A DNA stretch of 64,000 nucleotides from an uncultured Oscillospiraceae bacterium (GCA_947626845.1 CANQTW010000007.1:1-64000); one strand, 5' to 3'. Counted from the first letter of the stretch, positions 14,830 through 23,788 are shown. Numbers and translations: made by a program. The notes: generated by a model not told the origin, from the letters alone.

Positions 14830-16335
14830 ATGCTCAAAGGAAAGGCCAAGACCCCCGCGCCGCCGGAGCCGGAGAGCGGCGCGCCTGTGTCCGCGGCGGC
14901 GCTGGAGACGGTGTTTGAGGGGTGCTATGATTTTGAGGCCAGGGACGTACACATCGGCGGGGACACGGCGCGGTTGGCGCGGCTGTGCTTCATCGACGGG
15001 CTGGTGTCCGGTTCCGACGTGGCGGAGCAGGTCATCCGGCCCCTGACGGACCCGAAGCGCTTCGGAGCGGTGACGGACATCAAGGCCGTCGTCTCCATGC
15101 TCCTGGGCGGGTCGGTGTACGTCTACACCGCCAAGCGGCGGGACAAGCTGGGAGAGCTGGCGGGGGACCTTTTGAACGGCTTCTGCGCCCTTGTTTTCGA
15201 CGGGGAGAAGACGGCGGTGACCTTCGAGGTGAAAAGCCCCCAGCGCCGGAGCGTGGACGCCCCCAAGGAGGAGAAGGTCATCAAGGGGGCCAAGGACGCC
15301 TTTGTGGAGACCATGAAGATCAACACCACCTTAGTGCGCCGGAAGGTGCGCAACGCCCATCTTAAAATCAAGGAGTTCCACCTGGGACAGCGGGCGGATA
15401 CGGCGGCGGCGCTGATCTATATCGACGGCTTCACCAACGAGGGGATCGTGGCCGAGGCCTCCCGCAGACTGGAGCGGATCAGGGCCGAGGGGGTCCTGAC
15501 AAGCGCCGTCATCGAGGAAAATATCGTGGACAACTACCGCTCCCCCTTTCCCCAGGTCATCAGCACCGAGCGGTCAGACAAGTTCTGCATGAACCTCTTA
15601 GAGGGGCGGGTGGGTATCCTGGTGGACGGCCTGCCCCTGGGGTTTTTGGTGCCGGGGACCTTTTCCCAGTTCATGAAGGTGCCGGAGGACCACTCCGGCC
15701 ACTTCATCGTGGCCTCCGCCCTGACGCTCCTGCGGTATCTGGCCGTGTTCCTGACGCTCCTGGCGCCGGCCTTTTACGTGGCGGTGGCCATGTACCATCA
15801 GGAGATGATCCCCACCCGTCTGATGCAGTCCATGATCGAGGCCCGCTCCTCGGTACCCTTCCCCACGGCGGTGGAGGTCATCCTGATGCTCCTGGCCTTC
15901 GAGCTCCTGCAGGAGGCGGGGATACGCCTGCCAAGCCCCATCGGCGAGACGGTGAGCATCATCGGCGCGCTGATCGTGGGCCAGTCGGCGGTGGAGGCCA
16001 GCGTCGTCTCCCCGGTTGTGGTGGTGGTCATCGCCCTGGCCGGCATCGCCGGGTACACCATGCCCAATCAGGACATGGGCTCGGCCCTGCGCCTCTGCCG
16101 GTTTTTGCTGGTGCTGGCGGCCATCGCCCTGGGGATGTTCGGCGTGGCTACGGCCTCGGCGATCCTCGTCTACCATCTGGCCAGCCTGGAGAGCTACGGC
16201 GTGCCCTATATGTCGCCCTTCGCCGGCAGCGAGGGCCGGCACCTGAGCCGGGCCCTTTTCCGCAGGAGCATGACCGTGAAGCGTGACCGGGAGCCGGAGC
16301 TGAAAACCGGCGGCGGAGGGGAGGCAAAGCTGTGA
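14830..16335 (+). CDS. Spore germinant receptor subunit A (GerA/GerK family)
   Basis: A 501-residue GerA-type protein. The cytoplasmic N-terminal half begins with a variable Pro/Ala-rich stretch, then carries the conserved run FIDGLVSGSDVAEQVIRPL, VSMLLGGSVYVYTAKRRD and VKSPQRRSVDAPKEEKVIKG. Membrane helices start near residue 290 (LTLLRYLAVFLTLLAPAFYV) and include the family segment VEVILMLLAFELLQEAGIRL and a conserved PIGETVSIIGALIVGQ loop. Germinant receptors sit in the spore inner membrane and start germination on binding amino acids or sugars. GGGAGG precedes the ATG. It overlaps the next gene by 4 bases. Confidence 0.94.
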   Translation: MLKGKAKTPAPPEPESGAPVSAAALETVFEGCYDFEARDVHIGGDTARLARLCFIDGLVSGSDVAEQVIRPLTDPKRFGAVTDIKAVVSMLLGGSVYVYTAKRRDKLGELAGDLLNGFCALVFDGEKTAVTFEVKSPQRRSVDAPKEEKVIKGAKDAFVETMKINTTLVRRKVRNAHLKIKEFHLGQRADTAAALIYIDGFTNEGIVAEASRRLERIRAEGVLTSAVIEENIVDNYRSPFPQVISTERSDKFCMNLLEGRVGILVDGLPLGFLVPGTFSQFMKVPEDHSGHFIVASALTLLRYLAVFLTLLAPAFYVAVAMYHQEMIPTRLMQSMIEARSSVPFPTAVEVILMLLAFELLQEAGIRLPSPIGETVSIIGALIVGQSAVEASVVSPVVVVVIALAGIAGYTMPNQDMGSALRLCRFLLVLAAIALGMFGVATASAILVYHLASLESYGVPYMSPFAGSEGRHLSRALFRRSMTVKRDREPELKTGGGGEAKL

Positions 16336-17537
16336 AAAAGGCGATCTGCGCGCTTTTGGCCGTGGGCCTCGCCCTTACGGCCACAAGCTGTTCGGGACTC
16401 ACCCTGTTTTCAAATTACCGGCGGCTGGAGAACATCGAGCTTGTGCGCACGGTGACGGCGGACCGGGATGGCGACGGGGTGAATGTGTCCGTCTACGGCA
16501 CCGCCGGGGAGCAGTCCGAGGCCCGTATGTATGAACGGTCCGGCCCCTCCGTGGGCGTGGCCATGGGGAAGCTCATCCTCATGCCCCTGGGCCGGGAGGC
16601 CATCCTCTCCCACACCGAGACCATGCTCATCGGCGAGGAGCTGGCCGAGATCAGCATACGGGAGTGCCTTGACTACGTGGAGCGCTTCTCCGAGATGCGC
16701 CTGGACACCGGCATACTCATCGTCCGGGACGGCACGGCCAGGGACCTGCTGGCGGGCCTGTCGGGCTCCGATACGCCGGCCTCGGACACCATCGCCGGCC
16801 TCAGCCTGAACATCGCCAAGGTGGGAGAGGGGTATTTTTTCACCGCCAGGGAGATCGCCTCGTCCATGGCGGACAACGGCTGCGCCCTGATCCAGTGCGT
16901 CCGGGGCGTGAAGGAGGAGAAGCTCTTTGAGGCCAGGGGGGACCTGAATCTGGAGCCCGCGGGCTTCGCCGTGGTGAAGGACGGGGCGGTCTGCCAGTAC
17001 CTTACGGACGAGGAGACCCTGGGCGTCATCCTGCTTTTGGGCAAATACAAGTCCCGCAACGTGGACCTGGCGCTCCCCGACGCCGCCGTGACCGTGTCGG
17101 TGGACCTGGCGGAAACGGACATGAAGCCGGTCTTTGACCAAGACGGGCGTCTCGCGGAGCTGCGCGTCAAGCTCAGCCTCCGGGCCAACGTCATCAATAT
17201 CGCCGGAGAGGCGGACATCACCGACGAGGCCGTAAGGCGGGAGTGCGAGCGGGAGCTTACGGAGATCATGACCGGCGCGGTACGGGCCGCCGTCCGGCGC
17301 AGCCAGGAGCTGAAGCTGGACTACCTGGACCTGGAGGGCGTGATCCGGCGCTCCTCGCCCCTGAAATTTGAGGATATGCCCGACGCCTGGGAGGACGTTT
17401 TTCCCGATCTTCCCGTGACCGTGGAGGGGAGCGGCGTCCTGGCCAGGACCTACGATATCGCCGACCCGCCGGAGCTATCCGGGAAGGAGGACAAAAACCC
17501 GTGGGAAAAACTGATCGAATCACTGAAAGGCAGCTGA
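16332..17537 (+). CDS. Spore germinant receptor subunit C (lipoprotein)
   Basis: A 401-residue GerC-type lipoprotein. The signal peptide ends in a lipobox, LTATSC, with Cys at residue 20. GerAC proteins are diacylglycerol-anchored on the outer face of the spore inner membrane and are part of the receptor. Family features include VVKDGAVCQYLTDEETLGVI and the late segment ERELTEIMTGAVRAAVRRSQ. The order A-C-B is common in clostridia. The 3' end overlaps the GerB-type gene by 37 bases. Confidence 0.92.
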   Translation: MKKAICALLAVGLALTATSCSGLTLFSNYRRLENIELVRTVTADRDGDGVNVSVYGTAGEQSEARMYERSGPSVGVAMGKLILMPLGREAILSHTETMLIGEELAEISIRECLDYVERFSEMRLDTGILIVRDGTARDLLAGLSGSDTPASDTIAGLSLNIAKVGEGYFFTAREIASSMADNGCALIQCVRGVKEEKLFEARGDLNLEPAGFAVVKDGAVCQYLTDEETLGVILLLGKYKSRNVDLALPDAAVTVSVDLAETDMKPVFDQDGRLAELRVKLSLRANVINIAGEADITDEAVRRECERELTEIMTGAVRAAVRRSQELKLDYLDLEGVIRRSSPLKFEDMPDAWEDVFPDLPVTVEGSGVLARTYDIADPPELSGKEDKNPWEKLIESLKGS

Positions 17538-18589
17538 GCGTGCTCATCTTTGTGAGCCTCCTGTCGCCCATGATCCGCATACTGCCCGCCTCGGCGGTGC
17601 TGTTCGCGGGCCGGTCCGCGTGGCTGTCCACGGCGCTGGCCCTCCCGGCGGGGGCGGCCCTGGTGGCCTTCACCCGCTGGACCCGTAAAAACGCCCCGGA
17701 GGACATGGGCCTGGCGGATATGGCCGTGGCGGGGCTGGGCCCGGTGGTGGGACGGTTCTTCGATATCCTATGCGCGCTGTGGCTTACCTTTTACGGCGGC
17801 TTCATCGCCCGCTCCGCCGCGGAGCGGCTCCTGGCCACCGTCTATCCCAACGGCAACACGCCGATCTTCGTCGCCGTCATGCTGGCGGTGGCGCTTTTCA
17901 CCGCTTCGGGCCTGACGAAGACCCTGTCCCGGACGGCGGAGATAATGATGCCCATTCTGGTGGCGGTGATCGCCGTGGTGCTCCTGTCGGCCCTGCCGGA
18001 CGTGTCCGCCGCCCACCTGCTCCCGGTGACCTACCGGGACTTGAAGGGGATGGCCTATGGGGCCCTGCCGATCTTTGACGTGATGGCGGCCTCCGCCTAC
18101 TTCCTCTTCCTGGCGGGGCGCGTCCGGCGGCCCAAGTCCCAGCGGCCCAACCGGTTCCCCTGGCTTATCATGCTGGCCCTGGTGGCCTTCGGCGTGACCT
18201 TCTTCACCCTGGGGACCCTGGGGGAGAAGCTGGCCGTCGCCATGGAGAACGCCTTTTTCATGGTCATCCGCAACATCAAGGTCCTGGGCGTCGTGGAGCG
18301 GGTGGAGGCCGTGGTGGTGACCATATGGATCGTCACCGATTTTATTTTCCTGGCGGCGGTGCTGATGATCGTGGCGGAGATATGGAGGACGGTCACCGGC
18401 GTGAAAAAACGCGCCGTCTTTGTGGTCCCCAGCGCGGCCCTCTCCGGCGCGTCGGCCTTCCTCATCGCAGGGAACGCCTTCGCCTTTCAGCGCTGGTCGG
18501 ATTTTATCGTCCCCGCTGTCAATCTCTTGCTGGCCGCGATACTCATTCCCGCGGTCATGGCCGTGGGGAAGCTGAGAAGGAGGTACTGA
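17501..18589 (+). CDS. Spore germinant receptor subunit B (permease-like)
   Basis: A 362-residue protein with about ten transmembrane segments, of the GerAB/endospore germination permease family (amino-acid/polyamine/organocation superfamily). The N-terminus ITERQLSVLIFVSLLSPMI is typical. In model receptors this subunit binds the amino-acid germinant. The start is a GTG at 17501 (MGKTDRITERQ) inside the end of the GerC gene, an overlap of 37 bases that implies coupled translation. The stop is followed one base later by the sleB ATG. Confidence 0.92.
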   Translation: MGKTDRITERQLSVLIFVSLLSPMIRILPASAVLFAGRSAWLSTALALPAGAALVAFTRWTRKNAPEDMGLADMAVAGLGPVVGRFFDILCALWLTFYGGFIARSAAERLLATVYPNGNTPIFVAVMLAVALFTASGLTKTLSRTAEIMMPILVAVIAVVLLSALPDVSAAHLLPVTYRDLKGMAYGALPIFDVMAASAYFLFLAGRVRRPKSQRPNRFPWLIMLALVAFGVTFFTLGTLGEKLAVAMENAFFMVIRNIKVLGVVERVEAVVVTIWIVTDFIFLAAVLMIVAEIWRTVTGVKKRAVFVVPSAALSGASAFLIAGNAFAFQRWSDFIVPAVNLLLAAILIPAVMAVGKLRRRY

Positions 18590-18590
18590 T

Positions 18591-19265
18591 ATGGAAAAAA
18601 GAAAGCTCCTCTGGGGGCTGGCCGTGCTCTTCGCCCTGAATATCGCCCTCATCGGGCTCCTTCAGACGGCCCCGGAAGCCGGAGCGGAGAGCTATAAGAA
18701 GGGCGCCTCCGGCGAGACGGTGAAAAAGCTCCAGCAGCGCCTGTCCGACTGGGGCTATTACGCCGGCGCTGTGGACGGCGTCTACGGCTCCGGCACCGAG
18801 GCGGCGGTGAAGAAATTTCAAAAGGCCAACGGCCTGACCCCCGACGGGGTGGCCGGCCCCGCTACCCTGGCGGCCATCGGCCTGCCCTCCGGCGCGTCCG
18901 GCTCCTCCGGGGGGAGCGCCGACGTGAACCTGCTGGCGCGGCTCATCTCCGCCGAGGCCAGGGGCGAACCCTACAGCGGCCAGGTGGCGGTGGGGGCGGT
19001 GGTCCTGAACCGCATGGAGCACCCCTCCTTCCCCTCCACCATGTCCGGCGTCATCTACCAGCGGGGGGCCTTCTCCTGCCTGGACGACGGCCAGTTCAAC
19101 CAGCCTGTGGCGGAAAGCGCCTACCGGGCCGCCCGCGACGCCCTCAACGGCTGGGACCCCTCCGGCGGCGCTATCTACTACTTCAACCCCGCCACGGCCA
19201 CCAGCAAGTGGATTTGGTCAAGGCCGTACCTGCTGACCATCGGAAAACACCGGTTTTGCAAATAG
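18591..19265 (+). CDS. sleB: Spore cortex-lytic enzyme SleB
   Basis: A 224-residue enzyme that cleaves spore cortex peptidoglycan during germination. An N-terminal hydrophobic segment (LLWGLAVLFALNIALIGLL) acts as signal or anchor. A peptidoglycan-binding domain spans about residues 35-95 (GASGETVKKLQQRLSDWGYY, VKKFQKANGLTPDGVAGPAT). The catalytic lytic-transglycosylase-like domain follows, with LISAEARGEPYSGQVAVGAV containing the active-site Glu, and ends in YFNPATATSKWIWSRPY. AAGGAGG in the end of the GerB gene serves as ribosome site. In Bacillus sleB pairs with ypeB; no ypeB is present here, and instead the gene is the last of the germinant receptor operon. Confidence 0.94.
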   Translation: MEKRKLLWGLAVLFALNIALIGLLQTAPEAGAESYKKGASGETVKKLQQRLSDWGYYAGAVDGVYGSGTEAAVKKFQKANGLTPDGVAGPATLAAIGLPSGASGSSGGSADVNLLARLISAEARGEPYSGQVAVGAVVLNRMEHPSFPSTMSGVIYQRGAFSCLDDGQFNQPVAESAYRAARDALNGWDPSGGAIYYFNPATATSKWIWSRPYLLTIGKHRFCK

Positions 19266-19277
19266 AAACACAAAAGC

Positions 19278-19316
19278 AATCGCCTCTATGGTTTGGAGTA
19301 TACCACAGAGGCGATT
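19278..19316. terminator. Hairpin between sleB and cysK
   Basis: AATCGCCTCTATGGT pairs with ACCACAGAGGCGATT (one mismatch) between two convergent genes. It is followed by an AT-rich stretch; the element can serve both strands. Confidence 0.75.
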
Positions 19317-19377
19317 ACTTGTCAAGTAAAAATATAATAAAAATAATTAATTTTTTTGTGAACATTACGAAATCTTT

Positions 19378-20307
19378 TTACGCGAAAAGCTCCGTGGAGA
19401 GATACCGGTCTCCGGTATCCGGCAGGAGGACCACCACGGTCTTCCCGTCGTTTTCGGGCTTTTTGGCCTCCTCAATGGCGGCGTGAAGGGCCGCGCCGGA
19501 GGAGATGCCCGTCAGGACGCCCTCGGTCCTGCCCAGAAGCCGGCCCGCGGCGAAGGCGTCGGCGGCGCTGACGGGGACGATCTCGTCGTAGACCTTCGTA
19601 TTCAGCACCTCCGGCACAAAGCCGGCGCCGATGCCCTGTATCTTGTGGGGACCGGCCTTGCCGCCGGAGAGCACCGGGGAGGTGTCCGGTTCCACGGCCA
19701 CCACCTTGAGGCCGGGCTTTTTCTCCTTGAGATATTCGCCCACGCCGGTGACGGTGCCGCCGGTGCCTACGCCGGCCACAAAGACGTCCACCTGGCCGTC
19801 AGTGTCCGCCCAGATTTCCGGACCCGTAGTGGCCCTGTGGGCGGCGGGGTTGGCCGGGTTCACGAACTGGCCGGGGATAAAGGCGTTGGGGGTCTCCCGC
19901 GCCAGCTCATCGGCCTTGGCGATGGCGCCTTTCATGCCCTTGGCGCCCTCGGTCAGCACCAGCTCGGCCCCGTAGGCCCGCATCAGCTGCCGGCGCTCCA
20001 CGCTCATGGTCTCCGGCATGACGATGATGATCCGGTAGCCCCTGGCCGCCGCCACCATGGCCAGGCCGATGCCGGTGTTGCCGGAGGTGGGCTCGATGAT
20101 GACGGAGTCCGGTTTCAGGACGCCGCTCTTCTCCGCCTCGTCGATCATGGCTTTGGCGATCCGGTCCTTCACCGAGCCGGCGGGGTTGAAATACTCAAGC
20201 TTGCCCAACAGTCTGGCCTTCAGGCCCAGCTTCTTTTCGATGTGGGAAAGCTCCAAAAGCGGGGTGCCGCCGATCAGCTGGTCGGCGGAGGTGTAGATGT
20301 TTGCCAT
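19378..20307 (-). CDS. cysK: Cysteine synthase (O-acetylserine sulfhydrylase)
   Basis: A 309-residue PLP enzyme making cysteine from O-acetylserine and sulfide. [15 protein letters not shown] carries the PLP lysine, [19 protein letters not shown] is the substrate loop, [19 protein letters not shown] binds the PLP phosphate, and GISSGAA lies near the end. The start is placed at [10 protein letters not shown] because AGGAGG then lies eight bases upstream; the ATG two codons earlier is too close to that site. It is divergent from an Rrf2 regulator gene, with a perfect sigma-A promoter and an inverted repeat over the start site. Confidence 0.96.
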   Translation of the reverse strand: MANIYTSADQLIGGTPLLELSHIEKKLGLKARLLGKLEYFNPAGSVKDRIAKAMIDEAEKSGVLKPDSVIIEPTSGNTGIGLAMVAAARGYRIIIVMPETMSVERRQLMRAYGAELVLTEGAKGMKGAIAKADELARETPNAFIPGQFVNPANPAAHRATTGPEIWADTDGQVDVFVAGVGTGGTVTGVGEYLKEKKPGLKVVAVEPDTSPVLSGGKAGPHKIQGIGAGFVPEVLNTKVYDEIVPVSAADAFAAGRLLGRTEGVLTGISSGAALHAAIEEAKKPENDGKTVVVLLPDTGDRYLSTELFA

Positions 20308-20350
20308 TTTCATACCCTCCTGAGAGAAAATCAACAATTGAATGTGTATT

Positions 20351-20369
20351 ACCTACTTCTTCAATAGGT
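20351..20369. promoter_or_regulatory. Candidate operator over the cysK transcription start
   Basis: ACCTA, nine bases, TAGGT: a 5-bp inverted repeat lying nine bases downstream of the cysK -10 box. It is placed where a bound repressor would block initiation, and the divergent gene encodes an Rrf2 regulator, the family of CymR, which controls cysteine genes. Confidence 0.5.
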
Positions 20370-20377
20370 TTATTGGG

Positions 20378-20406
20378 ATTATACCCCCATGCCCGCCGTT
20401 TGTCAA
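20378..20406 (-). promoter_or_regulatory. Sigma-A promoter of cysK
   Basis: On the minus strand, TTGACA (20406-20401) and TATAAT (20383-20378) with a 17-base spacer: a perfect consensus pair. Confidence 0.92.
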
Positions 20407-20478
20407 GGGGTTTTTTATAGGGACCGAAAAATAAATGGCGGCGCGGCGGTTTGTCCGGCGGTCCCTGAGATTTTTTGA

Positions 20479-20507
20479 TTGAAAAACCATCAACCCTGTT
20501 GTATAAT
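20479..20507 (+). promoter_or_regulatory. Sigma-A promoter of the Rrf2 regulator gene
   Basis: TTGAAA and TATAAT with 17 bases between them, about 25 bases before the GTG start codon. Confidence 0.85.
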
Positions 20508-20531
20508 GGGGTTACTAAAGGGGGGAGGCCT

Positions 20532-20966
20532 GTGGCTATCATTTCCACCAAGGGGCGGTACGCCCTGCGGGTCATGATCGATATGGCGGAGCACCGGCGG
20601 GAAGGATACATCCCGCTGAAGGAGATCGCCCAACGGCAGGGGATCTCCGAAAAGTATCTGGAGAGCATCTTAAAGACGCTGGTGCGGGCCCGACTCCTGA
20701 CGGGTCTGCGGGGCAAGGGCGGCGGGTATAAGCTGACCCGCGAGCCGTCCCTCTACACGGTGGGGGAGATTTTGCGCCTGACGGAGGATTCCCTGGCCCC
20801 GGTGGCGTGTCTGGAGGAGGGCGCCGCCGTCTGTCCCCGCGCCGGGGAGTGCCGGACGCTGAAGCTCTGGAAGGGGCTGAACGACGTGCTGAACGGGTAT
20901 TTTAACTCCGTCACCGTGGCCGACCTGATGGCCCCGGCCCAGGCGGGGAACGATTACATCATTTAA
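20532..20966 (+). CDS. Rrf2-family regulator with an IscR-like cysteine triad
   Basis: A 144-residue winged-helix regulator. The DNA-binding part contains STKGRYALRVMIDMAEHR, then IPLKEIAQRQGISEKYLESI and a wing (LRGKGGGYKLTREP). The C-terminal segment has three cysteines, ACLEEGAAVCPRAGEC, spaced like the [2Fe-2S] ligands of IscR (first gap one or two residues longer). CymR, the cysteine repressor of the same family, lacks this triad, so this protein could sense Fe-S status, cysteine, or both. The GTG at 20532 is chosen because GGGGGAGG lies just upstream. It is divergent from cysK, which makes cysK a likely target. Confidence 0.85.
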   Translation: MAIISTKGRYALRVMIDMAEHRREGYIPLKEIAQRQGISEKYLESILKTLVRARLLTGLRGKGGGYKLTREPSLYTVGEILRLTEDSLAPVACLEEGAAVCPRAGECRTLKLWKGLNDVLNGYFNSVTVADLMAPAQAGNDYII

Positions 20967-21024
20967 CTAAAAAGACTTCCGGAAAAGGGGCCGGCCCCTT
21001 TTCCGGGAAGAAAGAAGGGATTCC

Positions 21025-21573
21025 ATGGCTCTGAATCTATATGAGATCGGCATTCTGGACTGGATACAGACGCTCCGCACCGGCTTTGGCGACGTCTTTT
21101 TCCCGCTGATCACAAAGTTAGGGGACGCCGGCATCTTCTGGATCGTCCTGACCCTGGCGCTTCTGATTTTTCCCAAGACCCGACGGCTGGGGCTCACCTG
21201 CGCGGTGGCGCTTCTGATCGACGTGGCCCTGGTCAACGGGCTCATCAAAAACCTGGCGGCGCGAACGCGGCCCTATGTGGTGAATCCCGACATACAGCTT
21301 TTGGTGCCCAAGCCCGGCGAGTACTCCTTCCCCTCCGGCCACGCGGCGGCCTCCTTCTCCTTTGTGGGGGCGCTCTTTTTCAGCAAATGCCGCTGGTGGG
21401 TCCCCGCGGGGGTACTGGCCGTGGTCATCGGCGTGTCGCGCCTCTATCTTTACGTCCACTACCCCACCGACGTGATCTGCGGCGCCCTGCTGGGCATCCT
21501 CTTCGGGTTCCTGGCCGCGCTGATCGTCAGAAAGGTCTCCGCATATCTGCAAAAAAGGAGGAAAACGGAATGA
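21025..21573 (+). CDS. PAP2-family membrane phosphatase
   Basis: A 182-residue integral membrane phosphatase, probably acting on undecaprenyl pyrophosphate or phosphatidic lipids. The three PAP2 motifs are present in order: KNLAARTRP (motif 1), SFPSGHAAASF (motif 2, PSGH), and SRLYLYVHYPTDV (motif 3). About five hydrophobic helices surround them. The gene follows the Rrf2 regulator by 58 bases and its stop overlaps the next start (ATGA), so it leads a coupled group with the HD-domain and mnmA genes. Confidence 0.9.
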   Translation: MALNLYEIGILDWIQTLRTGFGDVFFPLITKLGDAGIFWIVLTLALLIFPKTRRLGLTCAVALLIDVALVNGLIKNLAARTRPYVVNPDIQLLVPKPGEYSFPSGHAAASFSFVGALFFSKCRWWVPAGVLAVVIGVSRLYLYVHYPTDVICGALLGILFGFLAALIVRKVSAYLQKRRKTE

Positions 21574-22127
21574 TCCCCACCCCTGCGCAAGCTTATGAGA
21601 TCACAAAAAAATACAACCAGGGCGAGTTCCACCTGACCCACGCCCGCGTCGTGGGCGACGTGATGGCGTGGTACGCCAAGGCCCTGGGATTTGAGGCCGA
21701 GGCCGATTATTGGAAGGCCGTGGGGCTTCTCCATGACGTGGATTTTGAGCTCTATCCGGATCAGCACTGCCAAAAGGCGCCGGAGCTCCTGCGGGAAAAC
21801 GGCGTGGACGAGTCCGTCATCCGCTCGGTGGTGAGTCACGGCTACGGCATCTGCTCGGACGTGAAGCCGGAGCATATGATGGAGAAGGTGCTGTTCGCCG
21901 CCGACGAGCTGACGGGCCTTATCGGCGCCGTGGCCATCATGCGGCCCTCCAAGAGCGTGGACGATTTGGAGGTCAAGAGCGTCAAGAAGAAATTCAAGGA
22001 CAAGAAATTCGCCGCCGGGTGTGACCGGGACGTGATCGCCCGCGGGGCGGAGGCCCTGGGCTGGGAGCTGGACGAGCTCATCGAAAAAACGATCCTGGCC
22101 ATGCGGGAAAGCCCCAACGTGGCATGA
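21570..22127 (+). CDS. HD-domain metal-dependent hydrolase
   Basis: A 185-residue soluble HD-domain protein. Metal ligands are LTHARVVGD (His), GLLHDVDFEL (His-Asp) and FAADELTGL (Asp), the HDIG-type pattern of phosphohydrolases. The substrate is unknown; neighbours (mnmA, yfbR) hint at nucleotide or tRNA metabolism. The ATG at 21570 overlaps the PAP2 stop by 4 bases with AAGGAGG upstream, and its own stop overlaps the mnmA start in the same way. Confidence 0.85.
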   Translation: MIPTPAQAYEITKKYNQGEFHLTHARVVGDVMAWYAKALGFEAEADYWKAVGLLHDVDFELYPDQHCQKAPELLRENGVDESVIRSVVSHGYGICSDVKPEHMMEKVLFAADELTGLIGAVAIMRPSKSVDDLEVKSVKKKFKDKKFAAGCDRDVIARGAEALGWELDELIEKTILAMRESPNVA

Positions 22128-23203
22128 ACAACCGCGTCTTAGTCGCCATGAGCGGGGGGGTGGACTCCTCCGTGGCGGCGTATCTGCTCAAAGCCCAGGG
22201 CTTTGACTGCGTGGGCGTCACCATGCGGCTTTTCGACAACGCCCTTTTGGACCTGGCCGGGGAGAGCACCTGCTGCAGCGTGGAGGACGTGCAGGACGCC
22301 GCCTCCGTCTGCGCGCGGCTGGATATCCCCCATGTGGCCCTGGACCTGTCAAAGGACTTCCGGGCGCTGGTCATCGACAAATTTGCCGGCGAGTACCGGC
22401 GGGGCCGGACGCCCAATCCCTGTATCGACTGCAACCGGTATATGAAGTTCTCCCGCCTGCTGGACTACGCCCGTCAGATCGGCTGTGACCGCGTCGCCAC
22501 CGGCCATTACGTCCGGCGGGTGGAGACGGACAACGGTCCGGCGCTTATGAAGGCCGCCGACCTTACCAAGGATCAGAGCTACGTGCTGGCCTGTCTCACC
22601 CAGGAGCAGCTGCGCCGCGCGCTCTTTCCCCTGGGGGAGCTGACCAAGGAGGAGGTCCGCCAAATCGCCGCCCGCGAGGGCTTCCTCAACGCCCGCAAAA
22701 AGGACAGTCAGGATATCTGCTTTGTCCCCGACGGGGATTATCTCTCGTTTTTGGAGCGCTATACCGGTCAAAAAAGCCAGCCGGGGGCGCTTCTGGACGA
22801 GGCCGGCCGCGTCCTGGGCGTCCACCGGGGCGCCGCGGGCTATACCGTGGGCCAGCGGCACGGCCTGGGCATCGCCGCGGAAAGGCCGCTCTATGTGAAA
22901 AGCAAGGATATGGAAAAGAACACCGTCACCGTCTCCTTCGCCGAGGGGCTCTACGCCCGCTCCTGCCTGGTGACGGAGTTCAACTGGATCACCAAGCCCC
23001 CCTGTCTGCCCGTAAGAGGCGCGGCCAGGACCCGTTACCGCCAGGCGGAGCAGCTCTGCACGGCGGAGCGCTGTGACGGCGGCGTCCGCCTCACCTTCGA
23101 CGCGCCCCAGCGGGCCATGACCCCCGGTCAGGCCGCTGTCCTCTACGACGGGGCGCTGGTGCTGGGCGGGGGAACCATCGACGCGGTTTTTGAGGAGGTG
23201 TAG
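22124..23203 (+). CDS. mnmA: tRNA-specific 2-thiouridylase MnmA
   Basis: A 359-residue PP-loop enzyme that inserts sulfur at U34 of tRNAs for Lys, Glu and Gln. The ATP-binding loop is VAMSGGVDSSVAAYLL at the N-terminus. The catalytic cysteines are in NPCIDCNRYMKF (about residue 103) and in SQDICFVPDGDY (about residue 200), followed by the YTVGQRHGLGI adenylation segment and a C-terminal beta barrel. Length and motifs are normal. It is coupled to the HD gene upstream by a 4-base overlap and precedes yfbR by 3 bases. Confidence 0.97.
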   Translation: MNNRVLVAMSGGVDSSVAAYLLKAQGFDCVGVTMRLFDNALLDLAGESTCCSVEDVQDAASVCARLDIPHVALDLSKDFRALVIDKFAGEYRRGRTPNPCIDCNRYMKFSRLLDYARQIGCDRVATGHYVRRVETDNGPALMKAADLTKDQSYVLACLTQEQLRRALFPLGELTKEEVRQIAAREGFLNARKKDSQDICFVPDGDYLSFLERYTGQKSQPGALLDEAGRVLGVHRGAAGYTVGQRHGLGIAAERPLYVKSKDMEKNTVTVSFAEGLYARSCLVTEFNWITKPPCLPVRGAARTRYRQAEQLCTAERCDGGVRLTFDAPQRAMTPGQAAVLYDGALVLGGGTIDAVFEEV

Positions 23204-23206
23204 CGT

Positions 23207-23782
23207 ATGACCTACAATTTTTTCGCCCTGATCTCCCGTATGAAGAACATTGACCGGTGGGCGCTGATGCGCAACGCTGACCGGGAGAACGTGATGGAGC
23301 ACAGCCACATGGTCGCGGTGCTGGCCCACGCCCTGGCGGTGATCCGCCGGGACGTGATGGGCGTGCCCTGTTCCCCGGACAGGTGCGCCGCCGCGGCCCT
23401 TTTCCACGACGCGCCGGAGATCTTCACCGGCGACATGCCCACCCCGGTAAAATACCACGACCCGGAGATGCAGGCCGCCTACAAGCGGGTGGAGGAAGGC
23501 GCCATCGAAAAGCTGGTCAGCGGCCTGCCCGCCGAAATGCGGTCCGAATACGACCTGCTTCTGCGGGACGAGGGCGGCGTCCGGGACATCGTCAAGGCCG
23601 CCGACAAGCTCTCGGCCTACATAAAATGCGTGGAGGAGCTGAAGACCGGCAACCTGGAGTTCAAATCCGCCGCCTCGTCCACCCTTTTGAAGCTGCGGGC
23701 CATGCACATGCCTGAGGTGGACTATTTTCTGGACACCTTCATGGACGCCTTTGAAAAGACCATCGACGAGCTGAGCGTATAG
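23207..23782 (+). CDS. yfbR: 5'-deoxynucleotidase, YfbR type
   Basis: A 191-residue HD-domain nucleotidase. The YfbR signature is strong: NIDRWALMRNADRENVMEHS at the N-terminus (a basic and aromatic substrate pocket), then LFHDAPEIFTGDMPTPVKYH with the HD pair, and VKAADKLSAYIKCVEEL with the distal Asp. In E. coli YfbR removes phosphate from deoxynucleoside monophosphates. GAGGTG precedes the ATG, and it probably shares the mnmA transcript. An R1 fragment forms the 3' end. Confidence 0.9.
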   Translation: MTYNFFALISRMKNIDRWALMRNADRENVMEHSHMVAVLAHALAVIRRDVMGVPCSPDRCAAAALFHDAPEIFTGDMPTPVKYHDPEMQAAYKRVEEGAIEKLVSGLPAEMRSEYDLLLRDEGGVRDIVKAADKLSAYIKCVEELKTGNLEFKSAASSTLLKLRAMHMPEVDYFLDTFMDAFEKTIDELSV

Positions 23783-23788
23783 GAAACC

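Noticed and set aside
20195-20716. Reverse-strand ORF across cysK-Rrf2 gap
   Set aside because: It runs over both promoters and has no family features.
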